From: Hyperoplus lanceolatus
Lineage: Eukaryota; Chordata; Actinopteri; Uranoscopiformes; Ammodytidae
Assembly (NCBI GenBank): GCA_026929865.2
Contig: CM049395.1
Location: 15,578,001 to 15,642,000, forward strand
Direction of reading: 5' to 3'
DNA length: 64,000 nt
Shown here in pieces: positions 1-11,912 of the stretch; the stretch's first letter is position 1; the number at the start of each line of letters is the position of its first letter. The position numbers and the translations under genes were made by a program. Below the pieces are notes generated by a model. That model was not told the origin of the DNA, did not search any database, and was given only the letters and a program-made list of their open reading frames with translations.

Positions 1-172
1 GGAAGCTTTGCAGTCTATGTTTTAAAAAAAATGCAGTCACTGTCTGTTTTGTGTGGTTGGAGAACCCCTGGAATTCATTGTGTCTTTTGAAACTTAACTT
101 TTGCCCTTGTTGAAAGTTCCTCTCTGTGTTGTTTTTTTCAAAGGTAATTTATTGTGTGTGTTCTGCTTTTAG

Positions 173-257
173 GCACCTAAAGGACGTCATACTGCTTACA
201 GCCATAGTGCAAGTGCTCAGCGCAATCTCCTCCTATTTCTGGTATCTTTGGCTGCTG
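173..257 (+). CDS. tmem208: tmem208 penultimate exon (partial gene)
   Basis: Transmembrane protein 208, an ER membrane protein that acts in the SRP-independent (SND) targeting route. The exon follows a pyrimidine-rich acceptor ending in AG at 171-172 and ends at a GTGAGA donor at 258. After the first base, which completes a split codon, it reads HLKDVILLTAIVQVLS and then a hydrophobic stretch ending YLWLL, matching the third/fourth membrane-segment region of vertebrate TMEM208 as I know it. The N-terminal exons lie outside the window to the left. The reading frame joins directly to the exon at 389, since this exon ends on a codon boundary. Confidence 0.9.
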
Positions 258-340
258 GTGAGAACATGAAGATATTTCTGAATCCACTTTCCCTCATAAA
301 TCCTATGAATTAGATGTTATTCTGCTGCCTGATTTCTTAA

Positions 341-526
<186 letters not shown>

Positions 527-1118
527 TGGTGCGGAGAAGACCGAGCAGTATTTTTATACACAGAATCTAATATACAGATACTCATAACTCATAAGTTATT
601 CGGGAAGACATTTTTGTTATTAAGTTTAAACTCGATCCAAATCTGATACTGTGGAATCTTGTTTTCCTGTTTTTTTTTCTTCTGCTCTCTCTCTCTCTCC
701 TAATTACATTTTCTTTCCTAATTTATGAAATGAAATGTTCCCTATTTAGTGTCACGGTCATTTATCCTCATCCTCATGCAGAGATTTAAGAGCTTAACTG
801 TTGCACAATCTTGTCACGCTGCCCCCCCCCCCCCTGCAGATTTCCATTCCCCCAAACAACACTGACGAAAATATGTCCAAACAGCCAGTTGAAATTGATC
901 CTGTCAGTGCCACTTTTTTCTTCTTTTTTTAATTTCATTTCATTTCTTCCAAAATTGCCGCTAATGTAACAGAATTCATCGGTGAGCCTTCATTACAGAG
1001 CCGAGATATTTTGTTTGTGACCTATTAAGTCTTATAAAAAAATCAACTGGATAGAAAATAAGTTTTTAATAGGAAAGAATGAACAACTTTTTGCAATAAA
1101 AATCTTCTTATGTTCAGG
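527..1118 (+). other. tmem208: tmem208 3' untranslated region
   Basis: AT-rich non-coding sequence from the tmem208 stop codon to just past an AATAAA signal at 1095-1100. It contains a C-run near 824 and T-runs, and no coding. The 3' end is estimated from the signal, not observed. Confidence 0.6.
1095..1100 (+). promoter_or_regulatory. poly(A) signal AATAAA for tmem208
   Basis: Canonical AATAAA about 570 bases after the stop codon, followed at 1120-1131 by a GT-rich stretch (gttgtgtgtgat) that fits a downstream cleavage element. Confidence 0.6.
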
Positions 1119-2424
1119 AGTTGTGTGTGATTTATCCAAGTTTTTTTTCCATTTGTCTGAAAGGCTTGGTTTTGTTAACATTGTGAATTAAATCACTATT
1201 AAGTGGTTTTCAGTTTTCCCAGGAGGGAAAACATTGATTTTGGAGACCCTTATGTACAATATACACTTTCTTTTTTAAATGGCCGGCTCCATCTGAAAGC
1301 TTCTCTGACACACTATACTTGGTTATAAATGTATACTGTATATATGCTCTTGAGAACTGTGGAATTATATCCTCAATCAAAAGTAGGAAAGTTTGGCCAA
1401 AGTTAAAGTCAAGTGTTCCGTGGCCATGAGAGTTCACATTGGATGTAACCAAACTTTCCTCTTAAGAGCAACTGGAACGAGTTGCTGTAACAATATAATT
1501 ACCTCTTGGCTCATTTCTGTTGTTCAGCATTGCCTCTTTACTAAGTGTAACTAATCATTAAAAAAACATGTATTGAGGACATCTCCATGGTTTGGCTGTA
1601 ATATAACAGTCCACCCATACAAGTATAAAATTAGTACTTGTTATTTCTTTGATTGGCATATCAGAGAAAAAAAAAACTTTAACAAGAAGACATTTTGAAA
1701 ACTCAGGGAGAGTGACCAGAGGTAGGGATTCCTCCCTCAGAACGGACACAAACGCAATAGATATCAAATGTACAGAACAACAGAAAAATCCCAAAGGCAC
1801 ACACTTGAATGACAATGAGTTGACATGCAGATAATTAAACCATTAGTGTGATTACAGGATCCATTGTGTTTTGAAACAGTCTACTCAAGCCATATAGAGT
1901 AATGTAATCCTTCAATTGAATGTGTCTAAAACTAGAGTCTGTTACACTGGACACAATTTGATTTGAACTATGAGTCCACAAAAATCAGCACCTGATATAA
2001 ATATTTTAAAAGGATTTGTTTTGATTTCCTGCTCAATATTCAAATTCATAATTATTTTGAAGTTACCCTGAATATGTGAAACATAAGGTAGCTTCAGGCA
2101 GACGGAGAAAGCAAGTATAGTTTTTTCGTCATAGTTTTAAATGTTTTGTCCATTCACTCAAAACGTTTTCTTGAATCACATGCTCACACAATCAAAAATA
2201 ACATAACAACATAAAGGAACATCCAACATAAAATCAGAGTTAATATGACAGTTTAATCCCCAAATATTGAAGGAATATCAACCACTTGGATCACAGCTAT
2301 TGCTAACGTTTCTGTTTCCATCTGATGAGTTGAGCTTTGTCCTAAGTGGGAAAACATTGTTTATTATTTTTTCTCCTTGTGACTTTATTGCTTCTTGGCC
2401 ATATGTCAATTAGGCCTAGTGTTG
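1119..2424. other. intergenic, nothing recognised
   Basis: AT-rich DNA without convincing exons, RNA genes or repeats that I can name. Short open frames here lack coding character. Confidence 0.5.
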
Positions 2425-2710
2425 AGCTCATTTGCATATTTAAAATAGATTTTTTTCAAGATAGAATGTATACTTTCACTGTGTAAGGTTTCATTGTGAT
2501 AGGAGTAAAGGAAAAAAGGAAGCCTATTTGGGTGTATTTTGGGTAGCCTATTTTCAATTATAGTGTTTAGCTCATTTGCATATTAAGATTAATTTTAAAA
2601 GAAACTTGTTATACAAAAATGTTTACTTTTCATGGATACCTTCATTGTGTAAAGTTCTATTATGATAGGAGTAAAGGAAAAAAATAGCCCTACATGGGTG
2701 TATTGTTGTC
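2425..2710. repeat. two tandem, diverged ~145-bp units
   Basis: Two imperfect copies in direct order. Both begin agctcatttgcatatt (2425 and 2569) and share further on a block like tgataggagtaaaggaaaaaa followed by a gggtgtatt segment. Each unit carries the octamer ATTTGCAT. Confidence 0.65.
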
Positions 2711-3746
2711 TCGCCTTATTGGTACACATCTCGGATTGATGAGAATTTAACATATTTCCTCAACTTGGATTTCTTAGGACTTTTAGTATGTTGTTCTGGA
2801 CACCTCATTGAAATTATCTAAGCTGCAAAAAATTATTTTACACTTAATTCTATAAGGCGTTACTTTGCCTGGCCTATTAATCCAGTGTTAAAAAAGTGTA
2901 TTAGGTGATTATGATCACGTTCAAAGAGAGTGAGTGGGCTGGAGAAGCCCAGATCTTCTCCCCAAATAATAACAGATTTCTCATTACTGTTACATCCATG
3001 CTTGCCTGCCTCAACAAGCTATAACCTGCACTTTACTGGTTTGAAGAGAGAACCATGCGATTGTGTGAGTCCTGTTAACGGGAAAACAAAACAACAAGAC
3101 AAAAGCTTGACTTAATCTAATATATACAGGAATTCAAACGGCTGTTTTGACCTAACTTTAAACATTTCCCTAAGATTTTCAAAATCCCCACAAGCATTTT
3201 CTCAAAATGACTGCTTTTACTTTGCCTGTGTCCTGCCCTCCTTCATTCCAGCCCTGTGGTCCTATGCTGTCTCTATTATAGGGTTATAAACAAAGTAACC
3301 AAAATTAGAGCAGCACTGCATCCAGGGCCAATCCCAGATGTGGGCTTTGAGAGGGACCATGTCGCAGTGTAATTTAGCACTGGGGTCCACTCACTAGCAT
3401 GGAACCCCACCCCCTCCAAGATGACATATGTACTTTTTGTTGTCTGCAGGGAGATGTGCAGCAATGGGGAATTCTCTTTGAAAAATTAACACATGATTTG
3501 TTTTTGCTCTAAACCCTTTTTAATGCTGACTTTCCCTTGATTCCCTTTTACATTCAAGCTATTGCCACCCCCCGCTCCTCCCCCCCAAAACTGGTGCAGG
3601 AGCTCAGCAGAAGGGGGAAAAAATTACCTGAGGATACCTCATGTAGATGCACCAACAGTGCTGTTGTAATGAATCAGAATTCCTTGTGGGGGCAACAAAA
3701 GTTACACACTATAGCTTTAAATAATGTGCTGCCTGTGAGAGTCCCT
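2711..3746. other. intergenic, nothing recognised
   Basis: No exon or RNA gene is supportable. The piece near 3660-3720 resembles the end of a small dispersed fish repeat, but no partner end was found. Confidence 0.4.
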
Positions 3747-4610
3747 GGGCCAATCTGAATAGTCCAATCTCCTAACCTATAAGCCTCCTTTCCTATACCT
3801 TAACCCCTAAACGTCATCAGGGTTAAGGAGAGATGAAAGGTGCTTCCTATCGAACATAGGAAAAGACAGCACTGTTTCAAATGAATTCGACTCCACTTTT
3901 CCTAACCAACGTCATTGTGCGATGGCGATTATTGCTGACGTGAGTCACTAGCGTGAAACTACACTATTCTCCGAAAATGGACTACAACAAGCGCTCGTTT
4001 GATCCATGCGTTCTTTTCATATTGATTTTAATCAGGTTGTCGCCAACAGAGTGAGAATAACTTAGATCGGACTTGGCCAAGGGGAATATTTAAGGCCACT
4101 TGAATTCCAATTCACATGTGGAATAAAAAGAGGCTACACTTATGTTGATGTTGAAATGAACTGCCCCCAGTAACTTCATTAAAAGAGAAGTTGGTATTTT
4201 ATTTTCTTATGGTGTAAATTATGTGCTACGAAAATAACTATTATGATGTTGGTCTTTTATGAGTTCTTTATTATCTTTATGGGGGAGAGGGGGTATTTTG
4301 TTTTAGCCGAGTTAAATCTTCCTCTCTTCTCCTCTCCTCTCTTCTGTTTTACCTCTCGATCGTATTCGTGTAGAGTCGGTAAACTCCGGCCGTGGCCTGT
4401 TGCTTTAAATCTTGCCGCCGTAAAGGATTGTGGGATAGGTTGGTCCGGAGTAACCTATGCTAAAGGAGGGTAAAAGGATGAATCGAGGCTCCTTTCCTAT
4501 GCCTTTCCTAAGCATTTTGAGAATTCGAATCACCTATCTGCCGAGTACTTCCGGGTCATCTCGATAGGAAAGGAAATTTCCTATGCAAAAAAGACTATTA
4601 GGATTGGCCC
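3747..4610. mobile_element. non-autonomous DNA transposon (MITE-like), 864 bp
   Basis: Terminal inverted repeats: gggccaatctgaatagtc at 3747 faces gactattaggattggccc ending at 4610. Inside, subterminal motifs such as tttcctat recur in both orientations (3790, 3850, 4495, 4565). There is no transposase coding. No clear target-site duplication is visible beyond a possible CCT. Superfamily not assigned. Confidence 0.7.
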
Positions 4611-5465
4611 CCTGTCTAGAGGGAAAATAAAGGACTGGGAGAGAGAGGTTCTTTGTTTACCGTGGCTGTTAAAAAAGGTTCATCGTGACAAGATAAAATA
4701 AGGGAGTTTGGGCTGCATTCCATTTTCCAGGCTTTGTGTGTAGCTTCGCATGCTATAACCTGAAAAGACCCGTTTGAACCCACTTTAACTGCGAGAGCAA
4801 ATTAAATGCTTATACCATTTGACAAAATCCTTTCAACCTGAGATGGAAAGCAGGAGAGGACCCATTTGAAGTGGTGGCCTTTTGTCTCATTGGCTCCAAC
4901 AGAACATGGCCTTCACATTTTAGATCCCTTTACACTTGCGGTGCCAGACAAAACAGGAAATTGGGGGGCATTTGGGTTACAGTCGAGCCTTTGACCCTTG
5001 AACTACAGCCCTCACTGTCTTTGAAGTTGAGTGAGAGAGAATCACAAGCAATTATATGTGATGCAGAGTGTGCTCCCCTTGAACATTTAGCCTCCGCTGT
5101 GTCAACAGAATGGGATCTCCCTGAGTGTGTTTGGTGGAGCTGTGGGTGTAGTCCGCTTCAAGTTTATAATCTCTGCTCTGCTTGGCCCTTGTTTTGGCTC
5201 AAACTAAACTGACCCAAAACACCTCTCACAGTTTCGGGGTCGTAGTAAAGGATCAGCTGGTGTTCCTATACCAGACTCAGGTAGTTATTTGAATTAATAT
5301 TTCAATAATTTAATTTGTATCTTATATGATCTTTGATTTATGATCCACATGTTTTTCTCTTTCTAATAACAAACAAGCTTCAATATTTTCGGCACCATAC
5401 CATCACAACTGCTACCACAGCCTAAAAAGGAAGCTGTCTAGAATTCATTTTGCATTTGACTCCTG

Positions 5466-5469
<4 letters not shown>
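4611..5469. other. intergenic, nothing recognised
   Basis: Unique-looking sequence. The 113-codon open frame at 4871-5212 has no recognisable motif and no splice context, so it is not called as a gene. Confidence 0.45.

Positions 5470-5506
<37 letters not shown>
5470..5506. repeat. (GT)n microsatellite
   Basis: Uninterrupted TG dinucleotide run. Confidence 0.95.
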
Positions 5507-5508
<2 letters not shown>

Positions 5509-5757
5509 CATCGGACTTAGTGGCAAATACTCCACCCTCCTCCAGAGATTGTCACCTCTGTTTAACATCTCGCTCCGTCCCCTGCCAGCCCGTCATCTGC
5601 TGCTGTTTGTCACCAACAGCAGACTTAAGCCATATATCACAAATCAATATAAAATGTGGACCCATAACATTGTGTCTGTTAATGTGCCACAGCCATTAGC
5701 ACATTTATCTATAGCATTTGGTGCTGCACTTCAGATTTTTATGGTGTATGTAATACT

Positions 5758-6015
5758 GGTAACCTTAACGCAAGGGTACATAATTTAATTTTTGTTATTT
5801 AATGCTTGGTTACTGCTTAATAAACATTGATAGGCCTTAACTAACCGCTATTCTCAGTAAATGCTTAACTAATCATTAGTTAACTAAGCATAGTTAACAA
5901 CAAGCATTGACAGTTATGCTGAATAAGAATATACTTTGCCTTAACAATCCGTTTATAGCATACACTAAGCATTAACTAACAGTTAATTAATATACCCTTG
6001 TTGTTTGGTGTTACC
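5758..6015. mobile_element. short MITE-like element, ~258 bp
   Basis: The left end ggtaac with caagggtacataattta faces a right end reading taattaatataccctt with gtgttacc, so the termini are inverted and imperfect. The interior is rich in taactaa/ttagttaa and gcttaa/ttaagc motifs that can fold back. No coding. Confidence 0.65.
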
Positions 6016-7067
6016 ATAAGAGTTTTAATTATTGGACGATATTTTAAGATCATTTGGGTGTCTGCACAACAACACTTCCCTGTAAACGTTCTATAATATA
6101 GTCATATCATGTAATTGAAGTAATGTACAAGGAAATGTTCTACAAAATGTCACTTTCTCATTTCTTTGCATCCCAAAATACAATGACCCACTGTAACCTA
6201 AACCTGACCCAGTATTTTTAAAGGGAAACCCCACCAATTTTGCACATTAAAGTCCTTTCACAGGTGTTGGAGAGCAATTGCTGCATATATAGTTTAACAA
6301 AAAATAAACAAAGATAACTAATATAGTCATTTGTGGCTCAGTCAGCGTTGGTTGGGGATGAAGACTAAGAGTTCTAAAAGGTTATAAAGAAGTGAGGTTT
6401 GTAACCCGCTCCCCATCTCTGCAGCAGGCAAGTGGCTTGAGGCATCATGTCTGCAGTTAAGTGGCACTGTGGGTAATGCAGGCGATTGGGTTTTTTGATG
6501 TGAAAGAGTTATGTCTGGAATAGTAGTCCATTGCTAAATCTGTACTTTTTCATCATGTTTTCACAGTGTAATCAATGTACTGGACGTCTTTGATAGATGT
6601 CAGACCCTATTGTCTCTCTCTGCCCCCAATGTTTCCTCTCTGCTGTCAAATAATCACAAAAGTTTCCCCTAAAAAATGGGATTTATGATAGCACCTTAAA
6701 AACAAAGGCAGTGCCAGCAGACCTGATACTAAATTGAAATCGCTCCAGAGGTCAGGCATCAGTACATCATGAACAAAACATCCTGGGGATCTCAAAGTTT
6801 ATTTTACTCATCATTCTCAGTTCAGCCGTGTTAGTTCCTCTATATTAAGTTACTTACTCATTCACTCACTTGTCTGCCAAAGCCTCACTGGGAAGGTTAT
6901 GAACTCAAAGGCATAAAGGCTGTGTTTTGTAAATTTAAATTTGATGGCTACGGCAACCCTGTGCAGCTGCCATCGAATGATTAAATACTTCACTGTCAGA
7001 GACTGAGAAAGTTCGCCTCACGTTATTCTTGATTTATGGAAACATCATTAGGTGCTTCATTTCTTGA
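6016..7067. other. intergenic, possible old repeat
   Basis: The stretch starting near 6220 (aaagggaaaccccaccaat) looks like the end of a common fish MITE, and 6660-6680 has a loosely inverse sequence. The match is too weak to set borders. No genes seen. Confidence 0.35.
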
Positions 7068-7069
7068 TA

Positions 7070-7899
7070 CACTCAACAAAAATATAAACGCAACACTTTT
7101 GTTTTTGCTCCCATTTTTCATGAGATGGACTTAAAGATCTAAAATTCATTCCAGATACACAATTGTACCATTTCTCTCAAACATTGTTCACAAATCTGTC
7201 TAAATGTGTGATAGTGAGCACTTCTGCTTTGCTGAGATAATCCATCCCACCTCACAGGTGTGCCACATCAAGATGCTGATCTGACATCATGATTAGTGCA
7301 CACGTGTGCCTTAGACTGTCCACAATAAAAGGCCACTCTGAAATGTGCATTTTTTTGCTTTATTGGGGGTCTGGGGACTCAGAACCAGTCAGTATCTTGT
7401 GTGACCACCATTTGCCTCATGCAGTGCAACACATCTTCTTCGCATAGAGTTTATCAGATTGTCAATTATGGCCTGTGGAATGTTGGTCCACTCCTCTTCA
7501 ATGGCTGTGCGAAGTTGCTGGAGACGGCTTATGGTGGAGAAATGAACATTCAATGCACAAGCAACAGATCTGGTTGACATTCCTGCTGTCAGCATGCCAA
7601 TTGCACGCTCCCTCAATGCTTGTGGCATCTGTGGCATTTTGCTGTGAGACAAAACTGCACATTTCAGGGTGGCCTTTTATCGTGGACAGTCTAAGGCACA
7701 CCTGTGCACTAATCATGATGTCAGATCAGCATCTTGATGTGGCACACCTGTGAGGTGGGATGGATTATCAGCAAAGCAGAAGTGCTCACTATCAAACATT
7801 TAGACAGATTTGTGAACAATGTTTGAGAGAAATGGTACAATTGTGTATCTGGAATGAATTTTAGATCTTTAAGTCCATCTCATGAAAAATGGGAGCAAA
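7070..7899 (-). mobile_element. Tc1/mariner-type element, internally deleted, right tip lost
   Basis: A Tc1-like element with long (~230 bp) inverted terminal repeats. It begins after a TA at 7068-7069 with cactcaacaaaaatataaac. The left arm (7070-7350) is inverted at 7660-7899, sharing ccacctcacaggtgtgccac and gatgctgatctgacatcatg blocks. The right arm stops at gggagcaaa; the outermost ~35 bases seen on the left are missing and a (TA)n run follows. The internal transposase is reduced to an 87-codon fusion frame. It cannot encode a catalytic transposase and lacks one terminus. Confidence 0.88.
7389..7652 (-). pseudogene. Tc1 transposase remnant: DNA-binding N-terminus fused in frame to C-terminal tail
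   Basis: An 87-codon frame. Residues 1-45 hold the first helix-turn-helix of Tc1-family transposases (LRERAIGMLTAGMSTRSVA ... FSTISRL). Residues 48-87 match the extreme C-terminus (EEEWTNIPQAIIDNLINSM, RRRC, GGHTRY-stop). The second DNA-binding half and the whole DDE catalytic core are absent, removed by an internal deletion that kept the frame. Such truncated proteins can in principle bind terminal repeats without cutting. Whether this one is expressed is unknown. Confidence 0.85.
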
Positions 7900-7911
7900 T
7901 ATATACATATA

Positions 7912-7995
<84 letters not shown>
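7899..7995. repeat. (TA)n microsatellite
   Basis: About 97 bases of almost pure AT dinucleotide, abutting the truncated right arm of the Tc1 element. Confidence 0.95.
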
Positions 7996-7999
<4 letters not shown>

Positions 8000-10205
8000 T
8001 TAAGGTGATTCAAGGACAAACTAATAAATCAGGACTAGCAAGATGAACCTTACGGGGCTAAAATCAATTATAAATAATTTATGGTGCACGCAGGAATGTG
8101 TTACCTTACACACTTAGAGTTTGTAGTGACTTGCACACACCATGTTTAAATGATATCCCACATTAAGTCATGTGACACTACATAATTCATTCATTCTCAT
8201 TCAAAAGAGCTGCCTCATCCTACAGCACATTTCATTTAAGTTGAATCTAAGTATAGACAAAAAAGACACTCTGAGTGTCCATCTGTGAACACAAAGTAAA
8301 ATATAAACAACATTTGTACAAACATTTCATTGTATTAATCAGAGTTCCTAAAATAAACTTTATTCAGAATTGTATGGTTATAACACATATTTTGTCCGTA
8401 TTTATTAATATGATTATTGGTAGTGATTTATTCATTTTATTTTGATCACTGAGTTTTTAAACTAGCTGTTTAAAGGTAAGGCTTCAATTTTTTCCTTCCC
8501 CACAGGCACCTCCATAAGTATCAGCGGCTGCTTTGAAGTTGAGATAACAACTTAAACAGGCCACATCTTTTTCTCCCTTTATTCATTATTTTGTTTGGTT
8601 GTTTGTGCTTTCAATTAAGATAAATAAATAAGAAAAGGCCCTTATGTGAATGACCACCTGCCATTAGTCGCAGCCGTGGCGCCACTGTCCGCATGTCTCC
8701 GGCTGAACCAGGATCAGTGAGGGACAGGCTCCATCACACTGGGTTCGCTTCCTCTTCCTTTGTTTCCATCACATTTCCTTCCTCGTCTTCTTAGATACGA
8801 CCCCCCCCCCCCATCCCCCGATGGAAGTCTAAACAAAATACAATACTGTGAAAGTAAACAAACGCACAAACATCATGTCCTACAACCTTGGCCTTCACCA
8901 ACATCTGACCCAGTTTGAGGAGGATCCCAGGACAACGTTTTGGTGTATAGGCTACTTTTGGTAGATGTCCAAGCAGCTACAATATGGATTGGCTGAAAAT
9001 GTAACTCCACTAGTGGATGTGGTTTGTTATAACGTGGTGCAGCATAACTAAGCTTAGCGTGCTGTGTCAGATGAGACAAGATGATATAATCACTGGATGG
9101 CAGGTTGTTTGTCTGTTTACCTAAAATAAACTGAAAGCAGGAACAGATATCTGGAAAACATCTGGATCAGCACAAGTTCTACTGAGCGTACTTCTGGCTG
9201 CACACACATTTTCTGGTTTTACTTGAATAAAATATTTACAACAGATCTGGAATCCTGATCTCTTACACTGTCAAAATAGCTGTTTGTCAAGCTGATATCA
9301 AACATTATTCTGGAATGCAATGTTGCGCCCTGAAAGCAAAATGTGTTTTCTTGCAGCAGCGTGTCCTAAAACCTTTAACGTCCTTCAAGTGTAAAAGGAT
9401 CTCAAATCGGGAGTCATTTCTGCTGAACAATCTCCAGCAACTCTGTTAGGCAGGCATTGGGAAAATATGAAGCATCCAATAATTGTCCTGATGTTCCAAT
9501 GGGTATTTGGTACGAAAGGGTGTGATTATTATGGTATTCTGTTTTAGAGTGGGACTATATCATTATTAAAGTATCAATTATATTCAACGTGTGAGTCTGC
9601 TATTCAGGAATTTTTCTTTCAACATTCGGCTGGTGGTGCTGCGTCCTTCAGCCTGCATGCAGTTGTTAACTTGGCTAATGTCTGCATTAACATTAATGAG
9701 GGTTAACACACTTTTTATGCAGCTCTTTTTAAGAGTGTTGTGTTAGCGCCATCACCCTTTCCACCACCAATTCGGACCCATCCATACCCACCCACCTCAT
9801 GCTATTTTAGACTTATAATGGACGTCTAGATTAATGGTTAATTTCCAGGAAACCCTTGTGTTCTGTCATAAAGTGCTTTCCATTAATTAGTGACTCTGTT
9901 TCTCAGAATGGAGTAGGACGACAAAGGGAAAGGAGAAGAGTGATTAGTGAGCTAACTAGTGTAGCCAGCGGCGGCTCGCCTAGCGTGAGGGTCGGAGCTG
10001 CAAAGAGAGAGAAAGAAAATAAATATGTGGCCTTTGTAAAAAGAGAAAAAAATAAAAGAAAAAAAACTGCATGGAAATTCATTGAAAGGGTAGCTGAGTG
10101 CAATTTCAAAGTGATGGTGGCACATTACATCTGAACTGTGAGTGAGAGGGCAGAGAGGGAGGCTTGATTACGCCCTCTCTGGAGCCAGGAGTCCAGCAGA
10201 CAGGG

Positions 10206-10208
<3 letters not shown>
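7996..10208. other. intergenic, nothing recognised
   Basis: No exon with supporting splice sites or motifs. Contains a C-run at 8801-8810 and A-rich purine sequence at 10000-10070. Possible conserved non-coding DNA cannot be judged from one sequence. Confidence 0.45.

Positions 10209-10260
<52 letters not shown>
10209..10260. repeat. (TG)n microsatellite
   Basis: Pure TG run of about 52 bases. Confidence 0.95.
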
Positions 10261-10261
<1 letters not shown>

Positions 10262-10334
10262 CGAGCAGTGGACTGTGAGCAAGGAAGGCAGTTCAGGCTG
10301 CTTCTTGACTTATTTCAACTCCTATAAGGTGTGA

Positions 10335-10666
10335 GGTTCCTGTCGAGAGTTAGATGAGAGGATTGGTGCCACTTTCATTTCTGCAGGCTGAATATAAAGC
10401 TATAGAGAGCTGTTGGTTAGCCTAGCTTTGCAATATATTGGTAACATTTAAATAGCCAGCCTCATTCTGTCCCGTGATTAATTTGCCCATTTTATTTTTT
10501 ACATGAGTAAACAAAGACAAATATAACTTGTTAATAAGTTTGCTAAGCTTTAGCGGGGCTGGTAAACAGAAATGTAGTTTTGCCTTTGGACAGAGTCAGC
10601 CTATTTGTTTTTCTCTGTTTCCAGTCTTTATGCTAGACTAAGCGGTTGCTAGCTGTGACTTAACAT
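10335..10666. repeat. abundant fish interspersed repeat, degenerate copy
   Basis: Contains the recognisable strings cgagagttagatgagagga near the left and tctgtttccagtctttatgct with agcggttgctagctgt near the right, in the order seen in a very common teleost repeat. Related partial copies lie at 11670-11825, 41819-41935 and 46060-46230. Superfamily not assigned; recognition is from memory. Confidence 0.6.
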
Positions 10667-10668
10667 TC

Positions 10669-10760
10669 AAGATGGAGTCAGAGATTCTGGTTCGCGCTTG
10701 CTTGACAAAAAATGATTTTGATAACAAGCCCTCTCCAGAATCTCTGACACCACCTTTAAA
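10669..10760. mobile_element. short hairpin MITE, ~92 bp
   Basis: The left arm ggagtcagagattctgg (10674) pairs with ccagaatctctgacacc (10735). The outer end ccacctttaaa matches the end of the larger element at 17837-20246, so this looks like a minimal relative of that family. Confidence 0.65.
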
Positions 10761-11095
10761 CCATTTTCTGAGAATTAAATGAGAAGATTTAAACCACACT
10801 CAAAAAGCATATATTTGCTACATAGGAGGTATCATGAAAACAATGGCAGCAAGAAAAGCCTACCAGGACTTCTAAAGGGGGTCATCCATGTTCCCGGGGC
10901 TTAATGTTCCCAGATTTATATGGCACCAAATGGGATGTTTTATCAATTTCCTATTTGGTTTTGAGGATACAATACACAGTTGTAAAGTAAACAGCACTGA
11001 CTAGGCTTGATAGCTGACATTCATGATGTGTTAAATTTAAATTTACCCGATTGATTAATCTCTACAGGCCAAATACACTGACGGACCTATGAAGG

Positions 11096-11407
11096 CTACA
11101 CTGTGTCCCCCTGCTTTGATGTCACCAGTTAGCCTGTAGCTGCCGCGGCCAGCGCTGTTCGCTCACTGTCTCTGTTGGCTTGCACCAAGCTGTCTCTGTG
11201 CAAAAACGAGAGACCGCTGGCTTGACCACAGTTGTTCCACAGCCCAATACTTTGACCCACATTCTGGTGGCGGCTATCGCAGTCCAGCCTAAACCCCGCC
11301 CTACCAATAAGGGTCGGCGGTGGAAACAACACCCAGATTCATAAAAGTGAGCTGTCCCGCTCTGAGCCTCTTCGACCCGACCCGCTCTACTCTGTGGATA
11401 CGAGGCA
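11096..11407 (-). mobile_element. truncated copy of the 11913-13546 element, opposite orientation
   Basis: Reads as the reverse complement of about the first 350 bases of the neighbouring element. Shared blocks are the outer end gcgggtcgggtcg...gaggca, the gtagggcggggttt segment and the tgggtcaaa/attgggctgtggaac segment. Together the two copies make a large inverted repeat with a ~500-bp spacer. Confidence 0.8.
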
Positions 11408-11669
11408 TAGGTCTGTGTCTCACCTTGGTTACCCCAGTCAAAATGTCCTGGTAACGCCACTGCTACAGGCTACCCACTTACCACCAACAAACATTTCAAT
11501 CCAGACATGTGTGGACTATTTTCCCCCCTTAATATTATCCTTTTGAGTCTGCAGGAACATTGATACGCTCCTCTTCTGAAGCTAACTTATTAAGACATTA
11601 TATCTCGTTTGTGTTTTATAATTTTTCACTTATTTATTTTTTTACCATTGGACATGTCTAACCCTTTTT

Positions 11670-11825
11670 TCACTTCCAGTAAGTCTTTGTGCTAAACTCA
11701 GCTAACTGACGGCTGGCTGTAGCTTCATGTTTGAAAAAACAACACACACATATGGGTGATATTGTCACCTCTCTGCCAAATAGCACATGAGTGTATCTCC
11801 CAAAACGTTCAAACTGTTCCTTTAA
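11670..11825. repeat. partial copy of the abundant fish repeat (see 10335)
   Basis: Contains cttccagtaagtctttgtgct, ggctggctgtagcttcatg and an end reading aactgttcctttaa, the usual right edge of this family. Confidence 0.55.
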
Positions 11826-11912
11826 GTTAGGACAAGCTTAAAAAAAAATATTGTAGCAGGCTGATATGGCTTTCCAACATTGTTCCTGTGCGGAGATTCA
11901 TATGGACCCTTA

